Both the position numbers and the translations under genes were made by a program. The notes beneath the pieces are model-generated. The model searched no databases. It was not told the DNA's origin and saw only the letters and a list, made by a program, of their open reading frames with translations. From assembly GCF_001528665.1 (NCBI RefSeq), contig NZ_BBYJ01000029.1, forward strand, positions 1 through 64,000: DNA of 64,000 nucleotides, given 5' to 3'. The stretch is from Microtetraspora malaysiensis. Lineage in GTDB: Bacteria > Actinomycetota > Actinomycetes > Streptosporangiales > Streptosporangiaceae. Below are positions 18,388 to 26,016 of this stretch, piece after piece (the stretch's first letter is position 1; each line of letters opens with the position of its first letter).

Positions 18388-18792
18388 ATGAGCGAGCCGG
18401 TAGCAGCATCGAATGGCGGTACTCGCCTGGCCTATGTCCTCGGCGTACCTCTCGCATCCGATGTCGAACGCCAGTGGCCGCAGATGGGTGAGGTTGTACG
18501 CACCAGCAAGCTCGTCGGCGAAGTCGAGGGGAACTTCCCTGAACTCACCCTCGAAGTCGGCCGCCGCCTGTATCTCGATGAGGACATCGTCGAATGGACC
18601 TGCAATTACGGCGACGGCCGCCTGTACCGCAACGTCAGCATCGCGGAACTCCGAGACGGCACGGCCATTCGCGTCACCGACTACTGGGGCGAGCCAACGA
18701 CGACACCTGAATGGCGCCAGTCGATGACCGACCGGCTGCACATGCCTGCGGACGGAATTTGGCCCGACGCCCAGCACCTCGGCCACCACTGA
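18388..18792 (+). CDS. NTF2/SnoaL-like protein
   Basis: A 134-residue protein that fits the small cone-shaped NTF2-like fold. ERQWPQMGEVVRTSKLVGEVEGNF leads into strand-rich IVEWTCNYGDGRLYRNVSIAELRDGTAIRVTDYWGEP, where DYWGEP is the usual end of the last strand. Such proteins can be isomerases, cyclases or plain binding domains; no catalytic set is clear here. The ATG at 18388 is the only good start. It sits alone in the island between decayed sequences. Confidence 0.65.
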   Translation: MSEPVAASNGGTRLAYVLGVPLASDVERQWPQMGEVVRTSKLVGEVEGNFPELTLEVGRRLYLDEDIVEWTCNYGDGRLYRNVSIAELRDGTAIRVTDYWGEPTTTPEWRQSMTDRLHMPADGIWPDAQHLGHH

Positions 18793-18930
18793 AACCGCCG
18801 ACCGTATCCGAGGACGCTCCCGCCGAGCCGCCTTCCGACGGCGCCGAGGCGGTCCGGCTGCTCGTGCAGACGGCTCGACAGGTGACTACCTGACCCCGCG
18901 CGAGGCTGAGCAGGCGCGGGACACCGGGGT

Positions 18931-19140
18931 GTCAGTAGGTGACAGTGACGCAGCCGTCCCGGCCGGGGGTAGCCGCCCTCGGCCGAGTAGCGGTTGAGAA
19001 CTCCGCCGTTGGCGCCGCTGCCGGCGCCGGACGGGCAGGCGCTGGGCACCCCGACTGCGGCCGCGCCTCCCGTCCCTCCCTGGGGCGATCCGCTGGAGGT
19101 GCCTGCCAGAGTCGCCCGATGCGTTCGGGTTCGAGCTCAT
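18931..19140 (-). pseudogene. Possible frameshifted small Gly/Ser-rich protein gene
   Basis: The minus strand has AAGGACCTCCT next to an ATG at 19140. The most protein-like reading needs two frame changes: MSSNPNAS, then TSSGSPQGGTGGAAAVG and PSACPSGAGSGANGG, then GRDGCVTVTY before a TGA. No single frame gives a convincing product. I report it as a possible decayed short Gly/Ser-rich peptide gene; it may be nothing. Confidence 0.25.
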
Positions 19141-19157
19141 AGGAGGTCCTTGTTACG

Positions 19158-19193
19158 ATGGGTGCCATGGAGATTGAGGTCGACAGAATCTAG
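19158..19193 (+). CDS. Leader peptide upstream of the ribosome-resistance operon
   Basis: A short ORF encoding MGAMEIEVDRI, stop TAG at 19191-19193. AGGAGGT at 19141-19147 is a good Shine-Dalgarno site for the ATG at 19158. Alternatively, TACGAT at 19154-19159 could be a -10 box, making the second ATG (19167) the 5' end of a leaderless transcript. The stop codon lies at the base of an intrinsic terminator. This is the layout of attenuator leader peptides ahead of ABC-F, Cfr and Erm-type resistance genes. Confidence 0.55.
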   Translation: MGAMEIEVDRI

Positions 19194-19218
19194 CCACCGA
19201 ACTGCCGGTGGCTTTTAT
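19192..19218 (+). terminator. Attenuator-type intrinsic terminator
   Basis: Stem AGCCACCG/CGGTGGCT (19192-19199 and 19206-19213), loop AACTGC, then TTTTAT. A genuine U-tract is rare in this window. The left arm overlaps the leader-peptide stop codon, so a ribosome paused near the end of the leader would block hairpin formation and let RNA polymerase continue into rpmF, the Cfr-like gene and the ABC-F gene. Confidence 0.75.
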
Positions 19219-19550
19219 CCGTGTGGGCGATGCCCACGCTGGTGAATGACCGTTCTCCTACGCAGCAGCGTGAGTCCGCCCGTCCGGGGCGTTGACACCT
19301 CTGCGTGAAACGTGCCGGCACGTTCGCACCGCACCGACCTTGGTCCTGGGTTTGTGCCTGCGAACGCGCGCGACTTCGATCTTCCCCATGCCCGTCCATC
19401 CATCGCCCAGTACTCGGGCAGCGGTTCAGCGCCGCACGCGGATGGTGCCCCGGCAGCCCTGATCGAATCTCTCGCCGCAGTGACTCACGGCCCGTGGTCG
19501 GTTGTCCCGCCAGTTCCGCTGGCGTTCGAAACCGCTCGCGAAAGGCCATG
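19219..19550 (+). promoter_or_regulatory. Long 5' leader region with palindrome
   Basis: About 330 bases between the attenuator and rpmF with no convincing protein. It holds a perfect 16-bp palindrome AACGTGCCGGCACGTT (19309-19324), TTGACA at 19292-19297 just upstream of it (a possible second promoter with operator), a 7-bp inverted repeat CACGCTG/CAGCGTG, and a 21-codon ORF from 19230 without a good ribosome-binding site. Regulatory function is inferred from position. Confidence 0.4.
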
Positions 19551-19739
19551 GCCATGCAGCACCGCACGTCGCGTTCCCGCACCCGTCACCGTCGCGCCCA
19601 CTGGAAGACGAGCGCTCTGGCGCTCACCACCTGCACGAACCCCGCCTGCGGCAAGCCCACCCCGCCGCACCGCGCATGTCGGCACTGCGGCGTCTACCGG
19701 GGTCGTGAGGTCTTGCCTCCGATGGGCGGTGACACGTGA
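19551..19739 (+). CDS. rpmF: Ribosomal protein bL32 paralogue, zinc-ribbon form
   Basis: A 62-residue bL32. The basic N-terminus RTSRSRTRHRRAHWKTSA matches the segment that threads into 23S rRNA near the peptidyl transferase centre; the C-terminal half holds a four-cysteine ribbon CTNPACGKPTPPHRACRHCG and ends YRGREVL. The ATG at 19551 is preferred to one at 19545 because GAAAGG then has normal spacing. It overlaps the Cfr-like gene by 4 bases, so the two are co-translated. A bL32 copy away from the usual rpmF site and coupled to an A2503 methyltransferase suggests a specialised replacement protein, by inference. Confidence 0.85.
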   Translation, partial: AMQHRTSRSRTRHRRAHWKTSALALTTCTNPACGKPTPPHRACRHCGVYRGREVLPPMGGDT

Positions 19740-20827
19740 GCACCGTCCTGACCACGAGGAGCCGCTGGATGCGCATTCGCGACCATCTCGCACAGACCAG
19801 TGCGCCTGCGTTCCGCTTCCGTCAGCTCATCGCCGCGTGGCAGAGCTCGACGGCCGAGACCTTCGCCGACGTTCATGCGCTGCCGGCCGGCCTGCGTGCC
19901 GATCTCGCGGAACGATTCGGTTCACGGCTGCATCCCCTGACTCCGCTGGAAGTCCAACGAGACGAACAGGTTGAGAAGGTGCTGTTCACGTCCGAAAGCG
20001 GCGCCCGTATCGAGACCGTCGTGTCTCACTATCGAGCCGGATGGGACTCCATGTGCGTCTCGTCGCAGGCCGGGTGCGGCCTGGGCTGCACCTTCTGCGC
20101 CACCGGCGCGGTGGGCCTGGTCCGCAACCTCACCGCCGACGAGATCGTCGCCCAGGTGATGCACCCGTACTGGACCCGCCAAGGGCTGCCCCGACCCGCG
20201 AGTGTCGCGTTCATGGGGATGGGAGAAGCGCTCGCCAACCCCCACGTGTTCGACGCGCTCACCCTGCTGACCGACGCGGGCTATGCGGGGATGTCCGCAC
20301 GACGGATGACCGTGTCCACCGTGGGGTTCGCGCCGAACCTCACCCGCCTGGTCGACGAACACGCGCAGGTGACGATCACCCTGTCCGTGCACTCGCCGTT
20401 CGCACAGGAGCGTGCCCGCATCATCCCGCTCGAGGAACGCTTCCCGCTCACGCAGAACCTCGACATCCTCGACCGGCACGCCGCCACGAGCCGCCGAAAG
20501 GTCTATCTCGCCTACCTGCTCATCTCCGGCGTCAACGACAGCAACGACCATCTCGCCGCGCTCGCCGAACTGGTCCGCGCGCGGTCTCGGCCCGAGCTGT
20601 TCCACGTCAGCGTCATCCGCTACAACGAGGCGGCGGGGGCGCCACCGGACTACCGAGCCCCGTCCTCCATCCGAGTAGACGCCTTCGTGCGCGGACTAAC
20701 CGTGCGCGGCGTGCACGCGACGAGGCGACGGCAGTTCGGTGCCGGCATTGATGCCGCCTGCGGTCAGCTCCACGCCAAATACCTCGCGGCGGACCCCACG
20801 ATCGCCCTGCCGCCAACACCGAACTGA
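19736..20827 (+). CDS. Cfr-clade radical SAM 23S rRNA (adenine-2503) methyltransferase
   Basis: A 363-residue RlmN/Cfr-family enzyme. The radical SAM cluster is CGLGCTFC (C114, C118, C121). C107 and C342 correspond to the two catalytic cysteines (C105 and C338 of staphylococcal Cfr). Several segments match Cfr rather than housekeeping RlmN: FMGMGEALAN (RlmN has GEPLLN), LSVHSPFAQER, TSRRKVYLAYLLISGVNDS and the C-terminal RQFGAGIDAACGQLHAKY. C8 methylation of A2503 would be expected, giving resistance to phenicols, lincosamides, oxazolidinones, pleuromutilins and streptogramin A. The start is a GTG at 19736 overlapping rpmF. Activity is inferred; the clade call is strong by motif. Confidence 0.82.
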   Translation: MSTVLTTRSRWMRIRDHLAQTSAPAFRFRQLIAAWQSSTAETFADVHALPAGLRADLAERFGSRLHPLTPLEVQRDEQVEKVLFTSESGARIETVVSHYRAGWDSMCVSSQAGCGLGCTFCATGAVGLVRNLTADEIVAQVMHPYWTRQGLPRPASVAFMGMGEALANPHVFDALTLLTDAGYAGMSARRMTVSTVGFAPNLTRLVDEHAQVTITLSVHSPFAQERARIIPLEERFPLTQNLDILDRHAATSRRKVYLAYLLISGVNDSNDHLAALAELVRARSRPELFHVSVIRYNEAAGAPPDYRAPSSIRVDAFVRGLTVRGVHATRRRQFGAGIDAACGQLHAKYLAADPTIALPPTPN

Positions 20828-20880
20828 TCCCCGTCACGCCCCTCCGCAGCTGACGAAAAGAAAGACGAGAAACACCACCC

Positions 20881-22488
20881 ATGTCCACGAAGTCCGCCAT
20901 CACACTCCGCGATCTGACCTTCGAATGGCCAGACGGCACCGTCGCACTCTCGGGCGTCAACGGCACCTTCAGCGCCGGCCGCACCGGCTTGATCGGGCGC
21001 AACGGTGCCGGGAAATCGACGCTGCTTCGGCTGATCGCAGGCATCCTGCGGCCGACCACCGGCCAGATCGACACCCTCGGCGAGGTCGGCTACCTGCCTC
21101 AGACGCTCACGCTCCGGCAAGAGGCGACGATCGCCGAGCTCCTCGGGATCGACGGGATCATCGCCGCGATGAGGGCCATCGAGTCCGGCGACGTCGACGA
21201 GCGCCACTTCGACACGATCGGCGATGACTGGGACATCGAGTCCCGCGCCGACGAAGCCCTGCACCAGATCGGATTCTCCGCCGGAGACCTCGACCGCCGC
21301 GTGGCCGAGGTCTCCGGCGGAGAGGCGATGCTCATCGCCATCACCGGGCTGCGCATCCGCCGCACTCCGATCACCCTGCTCGACGAGCCCACGAACAACC
21401 TCGACCGGCCTACCCGCGCCAAGCTCGCCGACTTCGTCGACCAGTGGCCGGGGACCCTCGTCGTGGTCAGCCACGACCTCGGACTGCTGGAGCGCATGGA
21501 GAACACCACCGAGCTCTACGGCGGCACCCTCGACACCTTCGGCGGCCCTTACAGCGCCTGGAAGGAACACCAAGCGCAGGAGCAGGCGGCGGCGGTCCAA
21601 GCCGCGCGGTCGGCCCAGCAGGCGCTCAAGGTCGAGAAGCGGCAGCGCGTCGAGGCGGAGACGAAGCTGGCGCGCAGGGAGCGCACTGCGAAGAAGACCC
21701 AGAGGGACGGCGGCATCCCGAAGATCCTGGCGGGCAACCGCGCCAGCAAGGCCCAGGCGTCCGCGGGCTCGTTGCGCTCCACGCTCGACAACAAGGTCCA
21801 GGCGGCCCAAGCCGCAGTCGATGCCGCGGATGCCCGCGTACGCGAAGAGGAGCACATCACCCTCGTCCTGCCTGATCCCGACGTTCCGCGCGGAAGGCGC
21901 CTCGCGGAGCTGCATGACCAGGACCGCACCTTCGTGATCCAAGGGCCGGAGCGGGTCGCGCTTGTCGGGGCGAACGGCACCGGAAAGTCGACTTTGATCG
22001 AGCAGCTCATCCGCGGCACGGCTCCCGCGCCCGATCGGCCGCATGGGCGTCTCCTGACCGAGCTCGCCGGCTACCTCCCGCAGCGTCTCGACGGGCTTGA
22101 CGACGATGCGAGCGCGATGGCGAATGTGCAGTCGGTCGCCCCTGGGACGCCGGCAGGCACGATCCGCAACCAGCTCGCCCGGCTTCTTCTGCGGGGCGAC
22201 AGCGCCGATCGTCCGGTGCGTACGCTATCCGGCGGCGAGCGGTTCCGCGTCTCCCTCGCGCGGCTCCTCTTGTCGGAGCCGCCGGCTCAGCTGCTGGCCC
22301 TGGATGAGCCCACCAACAATCTCGATATCGCCAGCGTCGAGCAGCTCGCGGAGGCACTCGATGCGTACCGCGGGGCCCTTCTCGTCATCAGCCACGACTT
22401 CGCGTTCCTCAAGCGGATCGGAGTCGACACTGTCATCGAGTTCGGCAGGGACGGCCGTATGCATCAACGCCGAGACCTGAACGTCTGA
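20881..22488 (+). CDS. ABC-F family ATPase (ribosomal protection type)
   Basis: A 535-residue soluble protein with two ABC ATPase domains and no membrane segments. Walker A motifs: GRNGAGKST (residues 39-47) and GANGTGKST (about 362-370). Signatures: VSGGE and LSGGER. Walker B: LLDEPTNNLD and LALDEPTNNLD. A long charged coiled-coil linker (about residues 225-335) is the part that reaches into the ribosomal E site and toward the peptidyl transferase centre. In antibiotic-resistance ABC-F proteins this frees drug-stalled ribosomes. It lies 53 bases after the Cfr-like gene, whose predicted target is the same site. Housekeeping EttA-type function is less likely given the neighbours. Confidence 0.85.
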   Translation: MSTKSAITLRDLTFEWPDGTVALSGVNGTFSAGRTGLIGRNGAGKSTLLRLIAGILRPTTGQIDTLGEVGYLPQTLTLRQEATIAELLGIDGIIAAMRAIESGDVDERHFDTIGDDWDIESRADEALHQIGFSAGDLDRRVAEVSGGEAMLIAITGLRIRRTPITLLDEPTNNLDRPTRAKLADFVDQWPGTLVVVSHDLGLLERMENTTELYGGTLDTFGGPYSAWKEHQAQEQAAAVQAARSAQQALKVEKRQRVEAETKLARRERTAKKTQRDGGIPKILAGNRASKAQASAGSLRSTLDNKVQAAQAAVDAADARVREEEHITLVLPDPDVPRGRRLAELHDQDRTFVIQGPERVALVGANGTGKSTLIEQLIRGTAPAPDRPHGRLLTELAGYLPQRLDGLDDDASAMANVQSVAPGTPAGTIRNQLARLLLRGDSADRPVRTLSGGERFRVSLARLLLSEPPAQLLALDEPTNNLDIASVEQLAEALDAYRGALLVISHDFAFLKRIGVDTVIEFGRDGRMHQRRDLNV

Positions 22489-22517
22489 TGGTCTTGGATT
22501 GAGTGCGATGAGGCGTT

Positions 22518-22559
22518 AAGGAGCAGGCAGGTCGTAGGCGCCTGACCTGCCTGCTCCTT
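22518..22559 (+). terminator. Terminator of the bL32-Cfr-ABC-F operon
   Basis: A 16-bp perfect inverted repeat (AAGGAGCAGGCAGGTC and its complement, 10-nt loop) 30 bases after the ABC-F stop, ending in CTTCG. It separates the operon from the beta-lactamase-fold gene. Confidence 0.85.
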
Positions 22560-22853
22560 CGCCGGGGATCTTCCACATACCGATTTATGCACGCCGGCCG
22601 TCGAGGCCATCTCCCGGCCAGGCCGCCTGCGCACCGTGGTCTTCCATTACCGTCAACCCTGGACGCGCAGCCCAGCCAAACTTGGCGAGGGAGGTTCCTA
22701 TGCTCATCGCGCTGGAGAAACAGGCGGCACTGGTCGCGCTTCTCCATCGCCCGCGGCATCTCCGTGGTTGACGCAGCGGGACTACGGCCACCTGCCGGCT
22801 GAGCCCGCCGCGCTCGAAGCTGACGTCACCATCGACGACACGGAAGCAGCCTG
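22560..22853 (+). other. Degenerate coding remnant before the beta-lactamase-fold gene
   Basis: No intact gene is present. GGGAGG precedes an ATG at 22700 that opens a 23-codon ORF (MLIALEKQAALVALL). A second frame continues as RDYGHLPAEPAALEADVTIDDTEAA, whose TGA overlaps the ATG of the next gene (22852-22856). The two pieces may be a small gene broken by a frameshift. The tail could still couple translation to the downstream gene. Confidence 0.3.
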
Positions 22854-23888
22854 ATGCCCAGAGTCTTCACCCTCGGCGACACCACCCGCCTGACCGAGAC
22901 CCTCCGCCAAGCCGTCGACGAAAGTGTCACCCCCGGCGGCGTCATCGTCTGCGGCACCCGCGGCGGCGAACGGCACGCCATCACCGCCGGGACCATCGGC
23001 GAGGAGGCCGGCGCGGCACCCGCCACCGAGCACACCCTGTACGACATCGCCTCGCTGACCAAGGTGGTGGCCACCTGGCCGCTGGTCGGCCGGCTACTCG
23101 ACGTCGGCCTGCTGGAACTCGACGCGCCCGTACGCGACTTCCTGCCCGCCATCTCCGGCGAGGCACCCAGCGGGCAGGCGACCATCCGCCAACTGCTCAC
23201 CCATACCAGCGGGCTGCGCGCGGCCACCCGGCTGGACCACTACCGCGGCGCTGAGGCACCCCTGCACGAGCTGTTGTGCCGCGAGCCCTTGGAACACGAG
23301 CCCGGCACCCACCGCTACATCAACCGCGGCTACATCCTGCTCGGCCTTGCCCTGGCGCACATGGGTGGACTGCCGCTGGAAGCTCTCGCCGGCGACCTGT
23401 GGGACCGCATCGGCATGACCTCCACCTGCTACGGCCCCCTCGCTCGCCGGCCCGACGTCGCGCCCACCGAGCAGCGCATCCCGTGCGCGCCCCGCGTCTG
23501 GGGCAGCGTCCACGACGACAACGCCGCCCTGCTCGGCGGCATCGCCGGGCACGCCGGCGTCTTCGCCACCCCGCTCGACCTGGCCCGCTACGCCGAGCAC
23601 TTGCTGACCGCGTACTCCGATGACCAGTCCGAGCCGGGCGAGTGGCTGCACGCCAGCCTCGTCGGTCAGGTGACCATCGAGCCGGGCCTGCGGCGCGGCC
23701 TGTCATGGATCCTCGCCGACGACGGCCGTCTCGCCTACCACCACGGCTGGACCGGCACCAGCCTCTACCTCGCCCCGCACACCGGCAGCTACCTGGTTAT
23801 CTGCACCAACGCCGTCTACTACGGGCACGCCCGCGGACGCCTGGTGCCGTTGCGCGACTTGGCCCTGAAAACCCTCGCCGCCACCTGA
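22854..23888 (+). CDS. Serine beta-lactamase-fold hydrolase (class C/esterase-like)
   Basis: A 344-residue member of the beta-lactamase/DD-peptidase superfamily (Pfam Beta-lactamase type). The nucleophile motif is S67-L-T-K70 (YDIASLTKVVA), the second motif is the Tyr of YINRGY (about residue 155), and HHGWTGTS serves as the third, in place of KTG. No signal peptide is visible, so the enzyme is probably cytoplasmic, like many esterases or peptidases of this group. That argues against a classic periplasmic beta-lactamase. Its ATG overlaps the stop of a short upstream frame. It is the last complete gene before the tRNA-Sec remnant. Confidence 0.8.
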   Translation: MPRVFTLGDTTRLTETLRQAVDESVTPGGVIVCGTRGGERHAITAGTIGEEAGAAPATEHTLYDIASLTKVVATWPLVGRLLDVGLLELDAPVRDFLPAISGEAPSGQATIRQLLTHTSGLRAATRLDHYRGAEAPLHELLCREPLEHEPGTHRYINRGYILLGLALAHMGGLPLEALAGDLWDRIGMTSTCYGPLARRPDVAPTEQRIPCAPRVWGSVHDDNAALLGGIAGHAGVFATPLDLARYAEHLLTAYSDDQSEPGEWLHASLVGQVTIEPGLRRGLSWILADDGRLAYHHGWTGTSLYLAPHTGSYLVICTNAVYYGHARGRLVPLRDLALKTLAAT

Positions 23889-24119
23889 ACCGAAAAGGTC
23901 CGATCAACAGGTCCCTGCCGGCGGGAGTCGAAGCCCAGCAGGGAAGGTGGATTGCGAGCCCGATCGGTCACCTATGGGGGGCAAGTGGTTAGTGCGTGGG
24001 TAGCAGAAGGCGTGAATGCAGCCCCCGAAGTAATCGACTGCCAATGGGTCAAATCACCGTCGTCCTGGATAGCTGAACGCGCCCAACCGTAGTCAACGAC
24101 TGAAAATTCCTCTGGGGTT

Positions 24120-24182
24120 GATCTTCAGAATCGACGAGGCCGGGGACCTCGGTCTGTCGGGTTCGATTCCCGTCCGCGCCCG
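24120..24182 (+). pseudogene. tRNA-Sec 3'-half remnant (candidate att site)
   Basis: 63 bases align without gaps to 12995-13057 of tRNA-Sec with 56 identities, from the anticodon stem to the discriminator base. The anticodon loop CTTCAGA still holds TCA (24125-24127), and the variable-arm stem and T loop (GGTTCGATTCC) are kept. No 5' half precedes it. This is the pattern left when an element integrates into the 3' end of a tRNA gene: an intact tRNA on one side and a displaced half on the other. Confidence 0.75.
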
Positions 24183-24546
24183 ATACCAGGCATAACGTGC
24201 GGAAAATCATGAGACGATCACGGTTTCCCGCGCGAGCGACCTCCTTGGGAGGCCAATGGGAAACAAATGGGAACGCCGCATCATGATCTTGTCCCTGCTG
24301 CGCCATTCCGGTCCGGGAGGGGGGCGCGATGCGGACTGCGTCGCTCTCTGTCACTGGGCCACTTCGGAAGCGCGGATTCAACGACCTGTGTCTACCTTCA
24401 TTCACAGAATGAAATGCTGCGCCATCCCCGAGTTCTGTCTCCTTGAGGAGACGGAAGCATACCCAGAGTAACGACTATCCGGACTTATCCCCGCTTCGTA
24501 TCGTGCGTGGAACTGCACCTTCCTGGACTTCTGGCGAGGGATATCC
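24183..24546. other. Non-coding stretch with possible integrase arm repeats
   Basis: No supported gene. Two AATGGGAA repeats at 24255-24262 and 24266-24273, 11 bases apart (one helical turn), resemble integrase arm-binding repeats near att sites. Minus-strand frames over the tRNA remnant give a GADGNRTR-like peptide that is a well-known spurious tRNA-derived ORF. The preceding 23889-24119 also shows no gene. Confidence 0.35.
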
Positions 24547-25308
24547 ATGGGACTCAAGGCGCTGGTCGGGCGATGGTTCGAGGAGTGGTTCCAAGATCGG
24601 GTAGAACGCGGACTCGACGCCCGGGTGGACGCACGGCTCCACGCCTGGGTAGAAGCAGGGCTCAAGGAGCAAATCGACGCTCACTTCAACGCCAGGTTCG
24701 ACGACCGATTCGACGCGTTGCCGAAGGCCGACCTGAAAGAGCTTCTCGACGCCTACGTCGACGCCGCAGCCGACGATTTCATCGAGAAGAAGTTCGATCT
24801 TCGTTTCTTTGCCTGGGCCGACCTGTGGGCCGACAAGAACCTCACACCGCGGCTCGATGACCACTTCGACCGGCGGCTCAACACCCGCCTCGACACTCTG
24901 GTGCAGGCCCGCGTCGCCAACCGGATCGACGACCGGATCGACCGGCGGATCAAACAGTTACTCATCGCGACCCGCACGCCGGCCGAGGAGCGCCCCACAG
25001 CGGAGGATCCGCAACCAGTCACGGAGAAGCCATCTCCGCCTCCCGGGCCTGAAGAGGTGGAGCCGGCGGAAACCTTGGTCACGGCGGCCAGGCTCGTCGA
25101 GCTCCTGGACGACGTGAAGATCGGGACCGACCGCGTTCGTGTCCTGCTGAGGGGGCAGGCTGCGATCCCCGGGCGGCCGAGCGAATACCGGCTGGGTGAT
25201 GCCGCCGCACGGATACTGCTCCGCAAGGCGAAGAATCGGCAAGGCGAAGAATCGGCAAGGCGGAGAATCCCCAAGGCGGAGAATCCCCAAGGCGAAGAAG
25301 ACGGTTAA
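24547..25308 (+). CDS. Uncharacterised charged repeat protein
   Basis: A 253-residue protein of unknown function. Residues 10-140 are a run of degenerate amphipathic repeats rich in Asp, Arg and aromatic residues (DRVERGLDARVDARLHAWVE, ARFDDRFDALP, LDDHFDRRLNTRLDTL, NRIDDRIDRRIKQLL), likely long helices or a coiled coil. A Pro-rich linker (EKPSPPPGPEEVEPAE) follows, then a small folded part (LVELLDDVKIGTDRVRVLLRG) and a basic repetitive tail coded by a 16-nt tandem repeat. No transmembrane segment. The ATG at 24547 has GCGAGGG upstream. It is the first gene outside the proposed island. Confidence 0.6.
   Translation: MGLKALVGRWFEEWFQDRVERGLDARVDARLHAWVEAGLKEQIDAHFNARFDDRFDALPKADLKELLDAYVDAAADDFIEKKFDLRFFAWADLWADKNLTPRLDDHFDRRLNTRLDTLVQARVANRIDDRIDRRIKQLLIATRTPAEERPTAEDPQPVTEKPSPPPGPEEVEPAETLVTAARLVELLDDVKIGTDRVRVLLRGQAAIPGRPSEYRLGDAAARILLRKAKNRQGEESARRRIPKAENPQGEEDG
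25224..25303 (+). repeat. 16-nt tandem repeat in the coding tail
   Basis: Four full units of CAAGGCGAAGAATCGG or CAAGGCGGAGAATCCC, plus a partial fifth, code for the C-terminal tail (KNRQGEESARRRIPKAENPQGEE) of the gene starting at 24547. The period is not a multiple of three, so gain or loss of a unit would shift the frame of everything after it. Confidence 0.85.
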
Positions 25309-26016
25309 GGCGAGCGCGCGCAAACGGCGCCGTAGACCGCCGGACAAGTGATGAGCCGGGACATCCGCCGCGCCTACCTGGGACCTTGCCGGGCGTCTGA
25401 TCGTCATCGAGCTGTCCGACCTCGACTGGCCCGGCCGTTGCGCCTTGCTCGGTGGGCCCGCTGCGCGGGCCGCCCGGCCGCCTTGCTGCGGGTGGAGCCT
25501 CCCACGCTGCTCCAGGCCCGTACGCCCGAAGCGTTCGCGCGGCGGCAGCGTCCCCGCCTACATGATCGGAGGCGTCGGGTCTACCACCAGGAGGTCCGGT
25601 AGGCGGCGGACGTGCACTTGTCGCCAGGCTTGGTGCTGATGCATGCGCGGAAGGCGAGCCTGGAGCTAGAGGACGCCGGGTAGGCGCAGGTGAACGTCCC
25701 CACCCTGGCGAGAATGCCCCAGGAGTCGTCGGGCTTCCTGTCCCCGTTGGTGTCCACCTCGATCACGGTGTACTGCGTCTGGGGCGCAGCGGGCCAGGAA
25801 GCCGAGTCTGTTCATGGGGCTGGCCGTACGGGCGAGCGATATGGATTCGCTTCACGCCGGCTATGCCTGGGCAGTCCACGGGTTGGTACTCCCCGGCACC
25901 GCCGGATCGAAGAGATCCCGCACTGGTCATACCGGCGACGCCGCCATCAAGCCATCGCCCGCCGATGCCACTACCAGCGCAGATCCCAGCCATGATCTCA
26001 CTGTGTCACTGGAGTG
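25309..26016. other. Decayed region with a fragment of an exported protein
   Basis: Most of this ~700-base stretch has no supported gene. On the minus strand, bases 25581 to about 25860 read like the C-terminal part of a secreted protein (QYTVIEVDTNGDRKPDDSWG, then VGTFTCAYPASS and CISTKPGDKCTS). Upstream the frame breaks up and no signal peptide is found, so it is probably a pseudogene fragment with three Cys left. The plus strand near 25375-25450 has a short open stretch (RLIVIELSDLDWPG) of no known origin. Confidence 0.35.

Noticed and set aside
20881-22488. Transporter ATPase for drug efflux
   Set aside because: Two fused ATPase domains with no membrane partner and a charged linker identify an ABC-F translation factor, not an exporter.
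24049-24405. Minus-strand ORF with a GADGNRTR-type peptide
   Set aside because: This peptide is a well-known artefact of reading tRNA-adjacent DNA in the antisense direction; the tRNA-Sec remnant explains it.
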